Shown here piece by piece: positions 53,483 to 62,096 of a stretch of 64,000 nucleotides of DNA. The first letter of the stretch is position 1; each line of letters opens with the position of its first letter. The DNA is from Pilimelia anulata. Lineage in GTDB: Bacteria > Actinomycetota > Actinomycetes > Mycobacteriales > Micromonosporaceae. The notes below the pieces were generated by a model that searched no databases, was not told the origin of the DNA, and worked only from the letters and a program-made list of their open reading frames with translations. A program made the position numbers and the translations under genes. The DNA is taken from the NCBI RefSeq assembly GCF_014647895.1, contig NZ_BMQB01000001.1, positions 124,001 to 188,000 of the forward strand, written 5' to 3'.

Positions 53483-54057
53483 ATAGCACCATCAGAACTC
53501 TGTATATTGTGGTCTGCGGCGCTGGACCGGCAAGCGAGGTCGGCAGTCTTGTGGCGCTTGCACAAGCCAGCGGTTGGGAGGTTCAACTGATAGCCACTCC
53601 TGCCGCGATAGGCTTTCTTGACGTCAAGGCTTTGGAAGCCCAGACGGGACGTCCGGTCAAGTCCAGCTACCGCAAGCCCACCACCCCTCGTGGACCACGC
53701 CTCACACCGGCCGCAATTATCGTGGCCCCTGCGACGTTCAACACGATCAACAAACTCGCAGCCGGGATCAGCGACACCTATGCACTCGGATTCCTAGCCG
53801 AACAAATCGGCACCGACATTCCAATCGTCGTCCTGCCCTTCATCAACGCCGCCCTCGCCGCCCGTATACCGCTGCGTAACGCGATCGAGACTCTGCGCGC
53901 GGAGGGCATCGACGTGCTACTCGGAACATCAGGTTACGAACCGCACCCCCCGGGATCTGGCAACAGCAACATCAGCCCCTTTCCCTGGCTGGCTGCATTA
54001 GAGCGGGTGGACAGCGAGACGTCACGGCACACTACTAGGTCCCGCCATTTTAAATGA
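53479..54057 (+). CDS. HFCD-type flavoprotein (phosphopantothenoylcysteine decarboxylase-like), unit A
   Basis: 192 residues. Starts with the Rossmann-like strand TLYIVVCGAGPASEVG and contains PATFNTINKLAAG, the position of the PASANT-type flavin-binding motif of the HFCD family, whose members include CoaC/Dfp and peptide decarboxylases such as EpiD. The substrate-recognition motif of EpiD is not evident. GTG 53479 overlaps the regulator stop (GTGA); the stop overlaps the next frame. Role unknown; it may be an FMN-binding partner of the adjacent regulator. Confidence 0.75.
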   Translation: MNSTIRTLYIVVCGAGPASEVGSLVALAQASGWEVQLIATPAAIGFLDVKALEAQTGRPVKSSYRKPTTPRGPRLTPAAIIVAPATFNTINKLAAGISDTYALGFLAEQIGTDIPIVVLPFINAALAARIPLRNAIETLRAEGIDVLLGTSGYEPHPPGSGNSNISPFPWLAALERVDSETSRHTTRSRHFK

Positions 54058-54269
54058 CCATAGTAGACCTCATCACAGCCAATGCCCGCGGTCCGGGTAA
54101 GGACTCTGCCGTGGCACGACACCTTTTGGAGATCGAAGGTCATACCGATCCGGTGTTCAGCGTCAGGCAACCCGCTCGACGGTTCATCGTAGAGCTGCAA
54201 CGCCGGAATTGGCCGACCGACGCCACCGCGTTGTGGGCGCTCGCCGAGCAAATTGCCGTGGCTGCGTAG
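54054..54269 (+). pseudogene. C-terminal remnant of an XRE/TPR regulator, unit B
   Basis: The 71-residue frame matches the last part of the unit C regulator (FSVRQPARRFIVELQ versus FSVNQPARHLIAELLQ; ALAEQIAVAA versus ALAERTAVAA). The HTH and most of the helical domain are missing, so this is a decayed copy rather than a real small gene. Confidence 0.8.
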
Positions 54270-54810
54270 ATGACTTCCCATCCTCCCGTCCGTGCCCTGT
54301 GCCTTGTCGTGTGCGCAGCCCGCCGGCCCGCCGCATCGGCGACTTCGTCGCCGCTGTCCAGCGCGAGGGATGGGCCGTCCACCTTATCGCCACCCCCACC
54401 GCCGTTGCTTGGCTGCCGCTCGATGAACTCGCGGAGCAGACCGGCAGGGCGGGGTGCGGGATCGGCAGCGCCGCCCCGACGAGCCGAGCGCCCAATCAGT
54501 GCCCGACGCGGTCGCTGTCGTTCCCGCCACCTTCAACATGATTGACATGTGGGCCGCCGGGATCAACGACAGGCTGGCCCTCTGTGTCCTCAACGGCGCG
54601 CTCGGAACTCGCCTTGCAGTCGTCGCTTCGCCCTACGCCAAAGCTGACCTCGCTGCCCATCCCCGCATTCGCCGGCCACCTCCGGCTGCTCGCCGAACGC
54701 GGTGTCCGGCTGACAGCAACGAGGCACTACGCCCGGCCGATCCCGACGGGCCATTCCAGTGGTCGCCGGTCCTGGATCTGCTGCGTGCACTTCCCCGTCC
54801 CGCCGACTGA
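54270..54810 (+). pseudogene. Frameshifted flavoprotein, unit B
   Basis: Segments homologous to the unit C flavoprotein appear in successive frames: RALCLVVCAA, then PARRIGDFVAAVQREGWAV and AWLPLDELAEQTGR, then VVPATFNMIDMWAAGIND and PFQWSPVLDLLRALP. At least two frameshifts break it. The intact sister at 56416 shows the ancestral order. Confidence 0.85.
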
Positions 54811-54983
54811 TCCGCGAGGCCACCTCGACAAATCGGGGACATCGGGAACGGCTGTCCTCGGCGCCTCGGCCTCCGGGCGGGATTTACCGTCGGCTCCAGA
54901 TGTCCGGACCCGCCGGCGCAGGTCTTTTGATCTTGATCGGGTTGATGCAACCGTCCGTGCCGGCGTCGACCGCCGTGGCAGCC

Positions 54984-55012
54984 TTGATCCGACAGGATGC
55001 CACTGGAATGCT
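54984..55012 (+). promoter_or_regulatory. Promoter of regulator unit C (shared architecture)
   Basis: TTGATC (54984-54989), 17-nt spacer, AATGCT (55007-55012), 44 nt before the start codon at 55057. Confidence 0.75.
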
Positions 55013-55056
55013 GACCCTTCGGCACTATTCGGGTCGCGACCAGTGATGGGGGGACG

Positions 55057-56415
55057 GTGAAGGCCTCGGCTGACAAGGCGCCGAACAATCGCCTACGCGC
55101 CGCCCGGCTGCGCCGCCCGACGCCGTCTGGGTTCGGGGGCCCGATGTCGCCTCAGGAGTTGGCTGAGGCGGTCAACGGCTACCTGTGGGAGCGGTACGGG
55201 TCCGGTGCGCCGACGATCGATGCGCGGAAGGTTCGAGAACACGAGAGTGGCCGGTACCGGTGGCCGACAGCGTTGGTGCGGGAGGGGTACCGAGCGGTCC
55301 TGGGCGCGGCGTGCGACGCCGACCTCGGCTTCTACGGCGGCCGGACACCGCCCTGCGACCATGATCCCGGCGCGGGAAGCACACTCATCCGCCCCTACAC
55401 GGTGCCGGCTTACTGCACCCCCGGGCTCGACACCGCATCCGCCAATGACCATCAGGAGATGTTGAGCGCACTCCGACGCTGTCTGCTGGCGCCAGGACGC
55501 TCCCCCCGGTCGGCCGGCGAGCCAGACCACCACGCGCAACGTGCGGATATCGGGGCGGCACACCTCGCCTACCAACGCGCCGACTACTCCACTACGGCAT
55601 CCCTGCTACCGGACATCATCGGCCGCGCTGAAGCAGGCCTAGGCGGCGGCCGGCAGCGGCAGGCGGCGGAGTACCTCCTGCCTGCCGCCCACCTAGCAGC
55701 GGCGAAACTTGCGCTCAGGGCAGGTGACCACAGCTTGGCTCTCGTCGCCGCTGACCGTGCACGACGAGGCGCCGACTCCACCGGAAACAATGACTTGGCC
55801 GGCGCGGCTGCGCACAGCATCGCCTGCGCCGTCCTGGCGACACCGCAGCGGCAGGACCAAGCCGCGGACCTCGTGGCGGAGGCACTCGATGTCCTCGACC
55901 GAGACGGCCTGCGCACCCGCGCCCGACTTTCGGTTCGTGGAGCGCTGACGCTGCTTTCCGGCGTCATCGCGGCGCGTCGCGGACGACACCAAGACGCCGC
56001 CTGTTACCTGGACCGCGCGGCCAGCATGGCTGATCAGATCGGTGGCGACCACAACGACGTCTGGACAGGCTTCGGCCCCACCAACGTGGCCATTCACCGC
56101 ATCGGCATCGCAGCCGATTACGACCCCGCCGCCGCGCTCCGGCTCGGGGCAAGCGTGGACCTCTCCCGGCTACCCGAAGCACTCATTGGCCGGCGAACGC
56201 GGGTGCATCTGGATCTCGCCGCAGCCCACGCCCGCGGTGCGGGCCACGACGCCTCCGCAGTACTGCACCTGCTAGAAGCCGAACGTCTCTCCGCCCAGAT
56301 CTTCAGCGTCAACCAACCAGCACGACACCTAATCGCCGAACTTCTCCAGCGAGAACGGCATGCGGACATGCCAGGCCTGCGGGCGCTCGCCGAACGCACC
56401 GCCGTGGCGGCGTAA
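55057..56415 (+). CDS. XRE-family regulator with helical repeat domain, unit C
   Basis: 452 residues from GTG 55057, with GGGGGGA just upstream. The HTH region (NRLRAARLRRPTPSG, MSPQELAEAVNGYLW, HESGRYRW) is nearly the same as in units A and D. The rest is TPR-like and includes FGPTNVAIHRIGIA, also present in unit A (FGPTNVILHRISVS). It is followed without a gap by its flavoprotein (stop TAA then GTG). Probably a local transcriptional regulator. Confidence 0.8.
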   Translation: MKASADKAPNNRLRAARLRRPTPSGFGGPMSPQELAEAVNGYLWERYGSGAPTIDARKVREHESGRYRWPTALVREGYRAVLGAACDADLGFYGGRTPPCDHDPGAGSTLIRPYTVPAYCTPGLDTASANDHQEMLSALRRCLLAPGRSPRSAGEPDHHAQRADIGAAHLAYQRADYSTTASLLPDIIGRAEAGLGGGRQRQAAEYLLPAAHLAAAKLALRAGDHSLALVAADRARRGADSTGNNDLAGAAAHSIACAVLATPQRQDQAADLVAEALDVLDRDGLRTRARLSVRGALTLLSGVIAARRGRHQDAACYLDRAASMADQIGGDHNDVWTGFGPTNVAIHRIGIAADYDPAAALRLGASVDLSRLPEALIGRRTRVHLDLAAAHARGAGHDASAVLHLLEAERLSAQIFSVNQPARHLIAELLQRERHADMPGLRALAERTAVAA

Positions 56416-56976
56416 GTGCCCCCTCGTACCGGCCGCACGCTGTGCCTGGTGGTATGTGCAGCCCCGCCGGCCCGCCGCATCGGTGAGTTCGTCGCCGCTG
56501 TCCAACGCGAAGGATGGACCGTACACATCATCGCCACCCCCACTGCCACTTCCTGGCTGCCGGTCGACGACCTCGCCGAACAGACCGGCAGTCCGGTACG
56601 GCATCGGCAGCGTCACCCCGACGAACAGAGCACCCAACCGATGCCCGACGCGCTCGCCGTCGTCCCCGCCACCTTCAACACGATCAACAAGTGGGCCACC
56701 GGGATCAACGACAGCCTGGCCCTTGGCGTCCTCAACGGCGCGCTCGGAACCCGCCTGCCAATCGTGGCCTCGCCCTACGCCAAAGCCGACCTCGCCGCCC
56801 ATCCCGCATTCGACGGCCACCTGCGACGGCTCGCCGACAGCGGAGTCCGGCTGACAACGACAGAGGCACTACGCCCGGCCGATCCCGACGGGCCCTACCA
56901 CTGGTCGCCGGTCCTGGACCTCCTACGTGCGCTACCCAGCCCAATGGACTGTTCCGCTCGGTCCCCACGAACATGA
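56416..56976 (+). CDS. HFCD-type flavoprotein, unit C
   Basis: 186 residues. TLCLVVCAAPPARRIGEFV opens the flavodoxin-like fold, and VVPATFNTINKWATGIND carries the flavin-binding PATFNT. ASPYAKADLAAHPAF and a C-terminal WSPVLDLLRAL follow. GTG 56416 directly follows the TAA of the regulator. Intact sister of the unit B pseudogene. Confidence 0.75.
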   Translation: MPPRTGRTLCLVVCAAPPARRIGEFVAAVQREGWTVHIIATPTATSWLPVDDLAEQTGSPVRHRQRHPDEQSTQPMPDALAVVPATFNTINKWATGINDSLALGVLNGALGTRLPIVASPYAKADLAAHPAFDGHLRRLADSGVRLTTTEALRPADPDGPYHWSPVLDLLRALPSPMDCSARSPRT

Positions 56977-57188
56977 TCATGGAGCCAGTGGGTCACAGTC
57001 TTACGGGGCGGGCGCGGCACCTCCGCGCCGCTTCACCGTCGGCGGTCGGGATAATGCGTTAGCAGGGGCGGCCAAAAGCCGCCGGCCTCCGCCGGGATGG
57101 TTCTTCCTCGCAGGACTACTCTGCCGCAGCCGCACCCGGGGGCGTCGACCCCGTCACGAACAGGCTCTCGTTGATGTCGTGCCGCGTC

Positions 57189-57217
57189 TTGATCTGGCGC
57201 TAGGCCGTTGAAATGCT
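57189..57217 (+). promoter_or_regulatory. Promoter of regulator unit D (shared architecture)
   Basis: TTGATC (57189-57194), 17-nt spacer, AATGCT (57212-57217), 40 nt before the start codon. Identical spacing to units A and C. Confidence 0.75.
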
Positions 57218-57257
57218 GCATCGGACACCATTTGTTTGATCTTGGCAAGTTGGAGGT

Positions 57258-58664
57258 GTGGTGGCGACGGCAGATGACAAACCGCCGAATGATCGTCTGC
57301 GGGCGGCGCGGCTGCGTCGTCCGTCACCGTCCGGTGCCTGCGGTCCTATGTCACCTCAGGAGTTGGCGGAGGCGGTCAACCGCTACCTGTGGCAACAGCA
57401 CGGTCCTGGTTCGCCGACACTTGATGATCGAAAGGTTGTCGAGCATGAAGGTGGCCGGCACCGCTGGCCGACGGCGCTGGTGCGGGAGGGATACCGGGCA
57501 GTCCTGGGTGCGGCGTGCGACGCTGACCTTGGCTTTTACGGCGGCCGGCGGCCACGGCGTGCTGTCGTGGATGAAGGACAGAGTCTCTGTGGGTTGGGTG
57601 GGGAGGATGAGCAGATGCGGCGTCGCGCGCTACTGATGTCTCTTGCAGCGGGCGGAGGCGCGGCTGCCGCGCCGGGTCTCCTGCGGCTTGCTGCCGGTGA
57701 CTCCCTCCGGCTGGCCGAGGCCGCCCACCAAGATCAGCCCGTGTCGACGGACCTGCAGGCGCTTCGCACCGACCTACGGCGGGCCGCCGACGATTACGTG
57801 GCCACCTCCGATGTCGGGCGCGGAATCGTCGACGCCGTCGTGCTGCGTGATCGGGTTGCCGCTCAGATCGAAAGCGGCCGGCAGCATCCACGGACGGCAG
57901 CCGACTTGTACGTGACCATGAGCGCCACCTGCCTCCTCCTGGCCTCGCTGTCCCATGATGTGGGTGAGCCGGAGGCGGGCATGGCGCAGGCGCGCAGCGC
58001 CGAGTCGTTCGCGGCAATGGCCGGGCACACCGGGCTGCGGAGCTGGGCGCTGTGCACGAAAGCGATGATCGACCTGTGGCGCGGACACACCGAAGCTGTC
58101 CTCGCCCACGCTGCCGAAGGCAACGACGTGGCGGTGGGCGGCGACGGGCACCGGCGGCTGCGTGGTCTACAGGTGCGGGCGCTCGCCCAGCTGGGCCGCC
58201 GGGATGAAGCGCGAGCACTGTTGCGTACTGAACCGCCGCCGCGGTCACCGGTGGGGGCTCTGGCTGAGTTCGGGGGATTGTTTTCGTTTCCGCATCATCG
58301 GCAGCTGTATTACCGGGCGGTGAGCTACGCCCATCTGGGTGATCAGGGTGCGGTGGAGGAAACGATGGCGGCGCTGGGCTACGGCCAGTCGGCACCGGCT
58401 GGTGGCAGTTGGCCGGTGAGCTGGGCGCTTGGGCGCGGATATCTGGCCATCGCCCGATTGGATTCCACTGGCGGTGGGCCGGAGGGGGCAGTTGAGGCGG
58501 TGCGTCCGGTGCTGGAGATGCCGAAGCAGCAGCGGATCAAGCAAGTCCACCAGGTGCTCGGTGAGGTGACAGCCCGGTTGCGGGCCGGACGGCACGCGAC
58601 ATCCCGATCAGGCCGTGAGCTGACCGAGGCGATCCGATCGTTCCGTCAAGAGGCGACAGCATGA
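57258..58664 (+). CDS. XRE-family regulator with helical repeat domain, unit D
   Basis: 468 residues. GTG 57258 and GTG 57261 are both possible; GGAGG at 57252-57256 favours 57261. The HTH is conserved with units A and C. The C-terminal helical domain is diverged and has TPR-like pairs (AQARSAESFAAMAGHTGLRS, VRALAQLGRRDEARALL). A twin-Ala stretch MRRRALLMSLAAGGGAAAAPG near residue 120 resembles a Tat-like leader but is internal, a known feature of this regulator family. The stop overlaps the flavin-reductase gene by 4 nt. Confidence 0.8.
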   Translation: MVATADDKPPNDRLRAARLRRPSPSGACGPMSPQELAEAVNRYLWQQHGPGSPTLDDRKVVEHEGGRHRWPTALVREGYRAVLGAACDADLGFYGGRRPRRAVVDEGQSLCGLGGEDEQMRRRALLMSLAAGGGAAAAPGLLRLAAGDSLRLAEAAHQDQPVSTDLQALRTDLRRAADDYVATSDVGRGIVDAVVLRDRVAAQIESGRQHPRTAADLYVTMSATCLLLASLSHDVGEPEAGMAQARSAESFAAMAGHTGLRSWALCTKAMIDLWRGHTEAVLAHAAEGNDVAVGGDGHRRLRGLQVRALAQLGRRDEARALLRTEPPPRSPVGALAEFGGLFSFPHHRQLYYRAVSYAHLGDQGAVEETMAALGYGQSAPAGGSWPVSWALGRGYLAIARLDSTGGGPEGAVEAVRPVLEMPKQQRIKQVHQVLGEVTARLRAGRHATSRSGRELTEAIRSFRQEATA

Positions 58665-59254
58665 CCGGCCCGTTGATCCGCGGCGACCTGGGGCGGGCGC
58701 ATCGCCTGCTCAGTCCGAGGGTCGCCTACCTGATCGGTAGTCGCAGCCCCAGTGGCGAAGCGAACCTGATTCCGGTGTCGAACGTGACTTCGGTGTCTAC
58801 CGACCCGCAGATGATCATCGTGGCGGTTCATCGGGATTTTCGGACCTGTGGGAACTTGGCGTCTGCTGACGGGTTCACGCTGTCGGTGCCGCGGGCGGAT
58901 CAGTTGGAAGGCGTGTGGCGGCTCGGCGCCCGCTACTCCCGATACGAATTCCCCGACCGGGCGACCAAGCTGGCAGCGTGCGGGCTACCGATAGCCGAGG
59001 ATGTGTCTGCCTACGGTCCGGTGCTGCGTAACGGGCTCGGCTGGATGACATGCCGGCGCACACAGCGCCTGGATACCGGCGGCGACCACGGCGTGTACCT
59101 CGCTGCCGTCGAGGAAGTCGCATTCAATTCCGCCGACTTCGACCCCGACGGTGTACCCCGCGAGACCGCTCAGCCGATCATGCAGGTCAGCGGGAACGTG
59201 TTCGCCACAGCGGGCGACCGCCGCACGATCCCGTACGGTGACCAGGCAAAATGA
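58661..59254 (+). CDS. Flavin reductase-like FMN-binding split-barrel protein
   Basis: 197 residues. The order RVAYLIGSRSPSGEANLIPVSNVTSVSTDPQ, then RTCGNLASADGFTLSVP, is that of the flavin-reductase-like domain; Asn/Thr-rich loops would bind FMN. Coupled to the unit D regulator (ATGA), where the other units have an HFCD flavoprotein. It could supply reduced flavin to the flavoproteins of units A and C, which is inference from location. Confidence 0.8.
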   Translation: MTGPLIRGDLGRAHRLLSPRVAYLIGSRSPSGEANLIPVSNVTSVSTDPQMIIVAVHRDFRTCGNLASADGFTLSVPRADQLEGVWRLGARYSRYEFPDRATKLAACGLPIAEDVSAYGPVLRNGLGWMTCRRTQRLDTGGDHGVYLAAVEEVAFNSADFDPDGVPRETAQPIMQVSGNVFATAGDRRTIPYGDQAK

Positions 59255-59409
59255 CGACAGCGAACGATGGGCCACACCATCGAGGCAGGCTCAGGCTGCC
59301 GGGGCTACGAGCCGCTCGTCTAGGGCGGCGTCATGGTGCTCGAACCAGGCCCTGCCGATGAGGCGTGTGCACTGATCGCTTACCTGAGCGTTTGAGGCGA
59401 GAGGCAACG

Positions 59410-60144
59410 ATGACGCAAACGACCACACCGCCGATGGCAGCGCCGGGCTGGGCGCAGTATCGGGCGGTGGCCCGGCCGGCTGGTCTGTTCACCGTGTGGG
59501 TGGACTACCCGGTGTCGGCGCGATTGTGCGTCGCGGCGCACAGGTGGGGACTGCGCCCGTCGGCGCTGACGTTGGCGAACCTGGTGCTTGGGGTGGGTGC
59601 GTCGCTGACCACGGTCGCTTTGGCTGAGGCAGTGGCCGGCGGTACGGCCCGGTGGTGGGGGGTTGTCGCCTGGCTGTTGTGGCAGGTGGCGTATGTGTGT
59701 GACTGCTGTGATGGGCAGCTGGCGCGGGTGACTGGTCAGTCGAGTGCGGCCGGTGGTCGGCTGGACGTGTTGTGTGACATCGCGGTGCAGATTGCGTTGG
59801 TGGGTGCGGTCGCTGCGGTGGTGTCGGCGGCGAGTTCGTGGGTGCCGTCGTGGTTGCTGGCGGTGTTCGGTGCTTCGTGGATGGTCAACATGGTGACCTC
59901 GGTGATGGCCAAGGAAGGCACCAACGTGAGTTTGGTGACCTCCGGGTCTCCGCTGGTGCGGCTGGTGAAGTTGGTCCGTGACTACGGCTTCATGGTGACC
60001 CTGGTCGCCGTATCGCTGGTGCTGTGGCCGGCGGGCATGGTTTGGGTGATGGCGCTGTTCACGGTCGTGAACTGCGGCTTCCTGGCAGCGAGTGTCGCGG
60101 CGTCGGGCCGGTCGGCGTGGGGGGCCGGAGGCCAGGGCCGATAG
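59410..60144 (+). CDS. CDP-alcohol phosphatidyltransferase family membrane protein
   Basis: 244 residues from ATG 59410. The catalytic signature DG..AR........G...D...D is fully present (CDGQLARVTG, then GGRLDVLCD). About six membrane helices surround it. Members transfer a phospho-alcohol group to make phospholipids or related lipids. It stands between the regulator array and the - strand operon and ends 3 nt from the convergent peptidase gene. No partner lipid gene is nearby; the substrate is unknown. Confidence 0.9.
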   Translation: MTQTTTPPMAAPGWAQYRAVARPAGLFTVWVDYPVSARLCVAAHRWGLRPSALTLANLVLGVGASLTTVALAEAVAGGTARWWGVVAWLLWQVAYVCDCCDGQLARVTGQSSAAGGRLDVLCDIAVQIALVGAVAAVVSAASSWVPSWLLAVFGASWMVNMVTSVMAKEGTNVSLVTSGSPLVRLVKLVRDYGFMVTLVAVSLVLWPAGMVWVMALFTVVNCGFLAASVAASGRSAWGAGGQGR

Positions 60145-60147
60145 CCG

Positions 60148-61998
60148 CTACTGCCAGGCGATCCATTCGGCTTCGGCCATCACGTCCAACAGTGCGTGGG
60201 CGTGGGCGGGGTGGACGGTGAGTGCCGTGATCCGGGCGGCGCGTGCGGCGATCTGCGCGACGTTGTGCTGGTCATCGATGCTGTGGGCCACGGCGACGAG
60301 TCTCGCGTAGTCCGCGGCGCCACCGACGAGCAGCCGGGCCAGGCGGGTGCGTCCGTCCCGGCTGAGGGCGTGGTCGAGGTTGTGAAGGTTCCACGGCCCT
60401 TGCCACCGGCGTAACGGGACGGCGGCCGTGGCCGAGTCGGTGCTCGGCGCGGTCTCGCCGCTCGGGATGAGGCGATCGGCGATGTCGGCCAGGTGGGCGC
60501 GCGTGTGGTTGATGTCGGTCAGCATCGTGGGGTGCCAGAGCTGGAGCGTGCGCAGCGCACCGTCTGCCACCTCTGCGGTGTGCCGCAGGTCCTCCGCAGT
60601 CGTATTGGCCCCGTCGGCGGAGATGATCAGTGCGGTGAGACGGCGGCAGCCGAGGTCTGCGACGGCGTCGATCACCTGGGCCAACGCCGGCCCACCGGTG
60701 GACAGGGCTGTGACGGCGACCGCTGTGGTGACTGCGGCGCGGTGTAGTTCGGGGTAGGAGATTGTGGCGGTGGTGTCGTGGGAGGTGTGGTGGAACCGGT
60801 TAGGCAGGCGGGTGATGTGGGCGGCGGGGATGCCGATGCTGCGGTCGGCGAACAGCAGGTGGTCGCTGGCGCCAACGAACGGGACGACCGCGCGCGGCCA
60901 GGTCGGTAGCTGAACGGCCGTCGAGTAGGAAACCGCGGCAGGGCTCACAGCACGCGCGGCGGCTTCTAACGCGCCGGCGAGCGGGGCCGGTAGGTGGTCT
61001 GGGCTTTGCTCGATGGTGAGGACGCCGCCGCAGATGTTGGGGTCACCGCCGAGCATGTCGAGGCTGAGCGCGAACGCGGGCTTGTGGTCGGGGTGGTCGG
61101 CGATGTCGTGGAGGTACGCGGCGGTGCCGACCATTTCCGGTGCCCACAGGAACGCCAAGTTCGGACCCCGGTCCGGGCCGTAGATGTGGTGGGCGGCGCG
61201 AGCGATGCTCAGCAGCGCGGCGACGCCGGAGGCGTTGTCGTCTGCTCCGGGCGCGGGGTGGCAGAGGTGGGCGATCAGCACGCCGAGTTGTCCGCCGGTG
61301 CGGTGGCGGCGTCGGGCGTAGACCAGCGGCATGGGGGCGGCGGGGTCGTGCTCGGCATGAACGTGGACGTGGCCGTTGTTCGCTGCGGCGGCCTGCAGCC
61401 GGTTGCTCTGGCTCGCGGAGACGCTGAAGCCGACGAGGGGGCATCCGTCGGGTAGTTCCATGCGGTCGATGACTGTGTCGTCGCAGCCCTCGCGGCGGGT
61501 CGATCGCAAGGCCAGGCCGATGGCACCCCAGTCGTGGAGTTGCTCGACCAGGGTCCGCAGCGCGAAGCGTCCCAGCGGCGGGCTGATCACGAACGCGCCG
61601 GGGACCCGGGGCTGGGGTGTGCGGGCGAGGTCGATCAGCGGTGCCCGGATGCCCGAGGGTGGGGTGGATGCCGATCCCCGAGCCAGGGTGCAAGGGTCGA
61701 GCGGGTAGCTGGTGACCGGCCCGGTTTCGCCGAGGATGGTCAGGGACGCCGCTCGCGGGGAGCCGGCTTGCGGGGCGGTGTAGTTCCACCAGCGGGCATC
61801 AGGGGCGCCAGGTTGGTAGCGGCGCACCTGCACGTCGAGGCCGCAGGCGGCGGCGCGGTCGGCGATGTCGTCGGCGAGGTTGTTCAGGCCGTGGCTGCCC
61901 TGGAGGCGGTCGATGCCGGCGACGGTGGTGAGGTCGTGCCGCAACTGGTCGTGGGTGATGGCCTGGCGGTAGCACAGGGCCAGCTCCGGCATCTGCAC
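60148..61998 (-). CDS. M28/DUF4910-like zinc aminopeptidase-family protein
   Basis: About 616 residues from GTG 61998 (GGAG 9 nt upstream; ATG 62013 and ATG 61992 are alternatives). The metal site motifs are IAHLCHPAPGADDNASG (His and Asp ligands), LWAPEMVGT (Glu), SLDMLGGDP (Asp) and RFHHTSHDT (His). The N-terminal 190 residues precede the peptidase core and include a PA-like insert. Related proteins occur in peptide-modification and sugar loci. It may trim a modified peptide made by the genes upstream, but a hairpin separates it from them. Confidence 0.75.
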   Translation of the reverse strand: MQMPELALCYRQAITHDQLRHDLTTVAGIDRLQGSHGLNNLADDIADRAAACGLDVQVRRYQPGAPDARWWNYTAPQAGSPRAASLTILGETGPVTSYPLDPCTLARGSASTPPSGIRAPLIDLARTPQPRVPGAFVISPPLGRFALRTLVEQLHDWGAIGLALRSTRREGCDDTVIDRMELPDGCPLVGFSVSASQSNRLQAAAANNGHVHVHAEHDPAAPMPLVYARRRHRTGGQLGVLIAHLCHPAPGADDNASGVAALLSIARAAHHIYGPDRGPNLAFLWAPEMVGTAAYLHDIADHPDHKPAFALSLDMLGGDPNICGGVLTIEQSPDHLPAPLAGALEAAARAVSPAAVSYSTAVQLPTWPRAVVPFVGASDHLLFADRSIGIPAAHITRLPNRFHHTSHDTTATISYPELHRAAVTTAVAVTALSTGGPALAQVIDAVADLGCRRLTALIISADGANTTAEDLRHTAEVADGALRTLQLWHPTMLTDINHTRAHLADIADRLIPSGETAPSTDSATAAVPLRRWQGPWNLHNLDHALSRDGRTRLARLLVGGAADYARLVAVAHSIDDQHNVAQIAARAARITALTVHPAHAHALLDVMAEAEWIAWQ

Positions 61999-62039
61999 GC
62001 GGCACCGCTCCATTCTCAATGGTGGGGACGTGAATGAGG

Positions 62040-62085
62040 ACCGCGCCGGCCCGGGCGCTAGGGGGCTTCACCGAGCCGGCGCGGT
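62040..62085 (-). terminator. Hairpin with 11-bp arms between the oxygenase and peptidase genes
   Basis: ACCGCGCCGGC (62040-62050) pairs perfectly with GCCGGCGCGGT (62075-62085) across a 24-nt loop, in the 98-nt gap. It may terminate or attenuate transcription from the oxygenase gene; no T-run follows. Confidence 0.55.
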
Positions 62086-62096
62086 GGCTTGGGGGC

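Noticed and set aside
54270..54545. An independent 91-residue protein in the unit B region
   Set aside because: Only its first ten residues match the flavoprotein; the rest is the frameshifted reading of a flavoprotein remnant.
57600..57680. Tat signal peptide in the unit D regulator
   Set aside because: The twin-Arg-like stretch is about 115 residues inside a cytoplasmic HTH protein, so it is not an export signal.
59332..59394. A 20-codon frame before the CDP-alcohol phosphatidyltransferase gene as a leader peptide
   Set aside because: No ribosome site, no codon run typical of attenuators and no terminator hairpin next to it.
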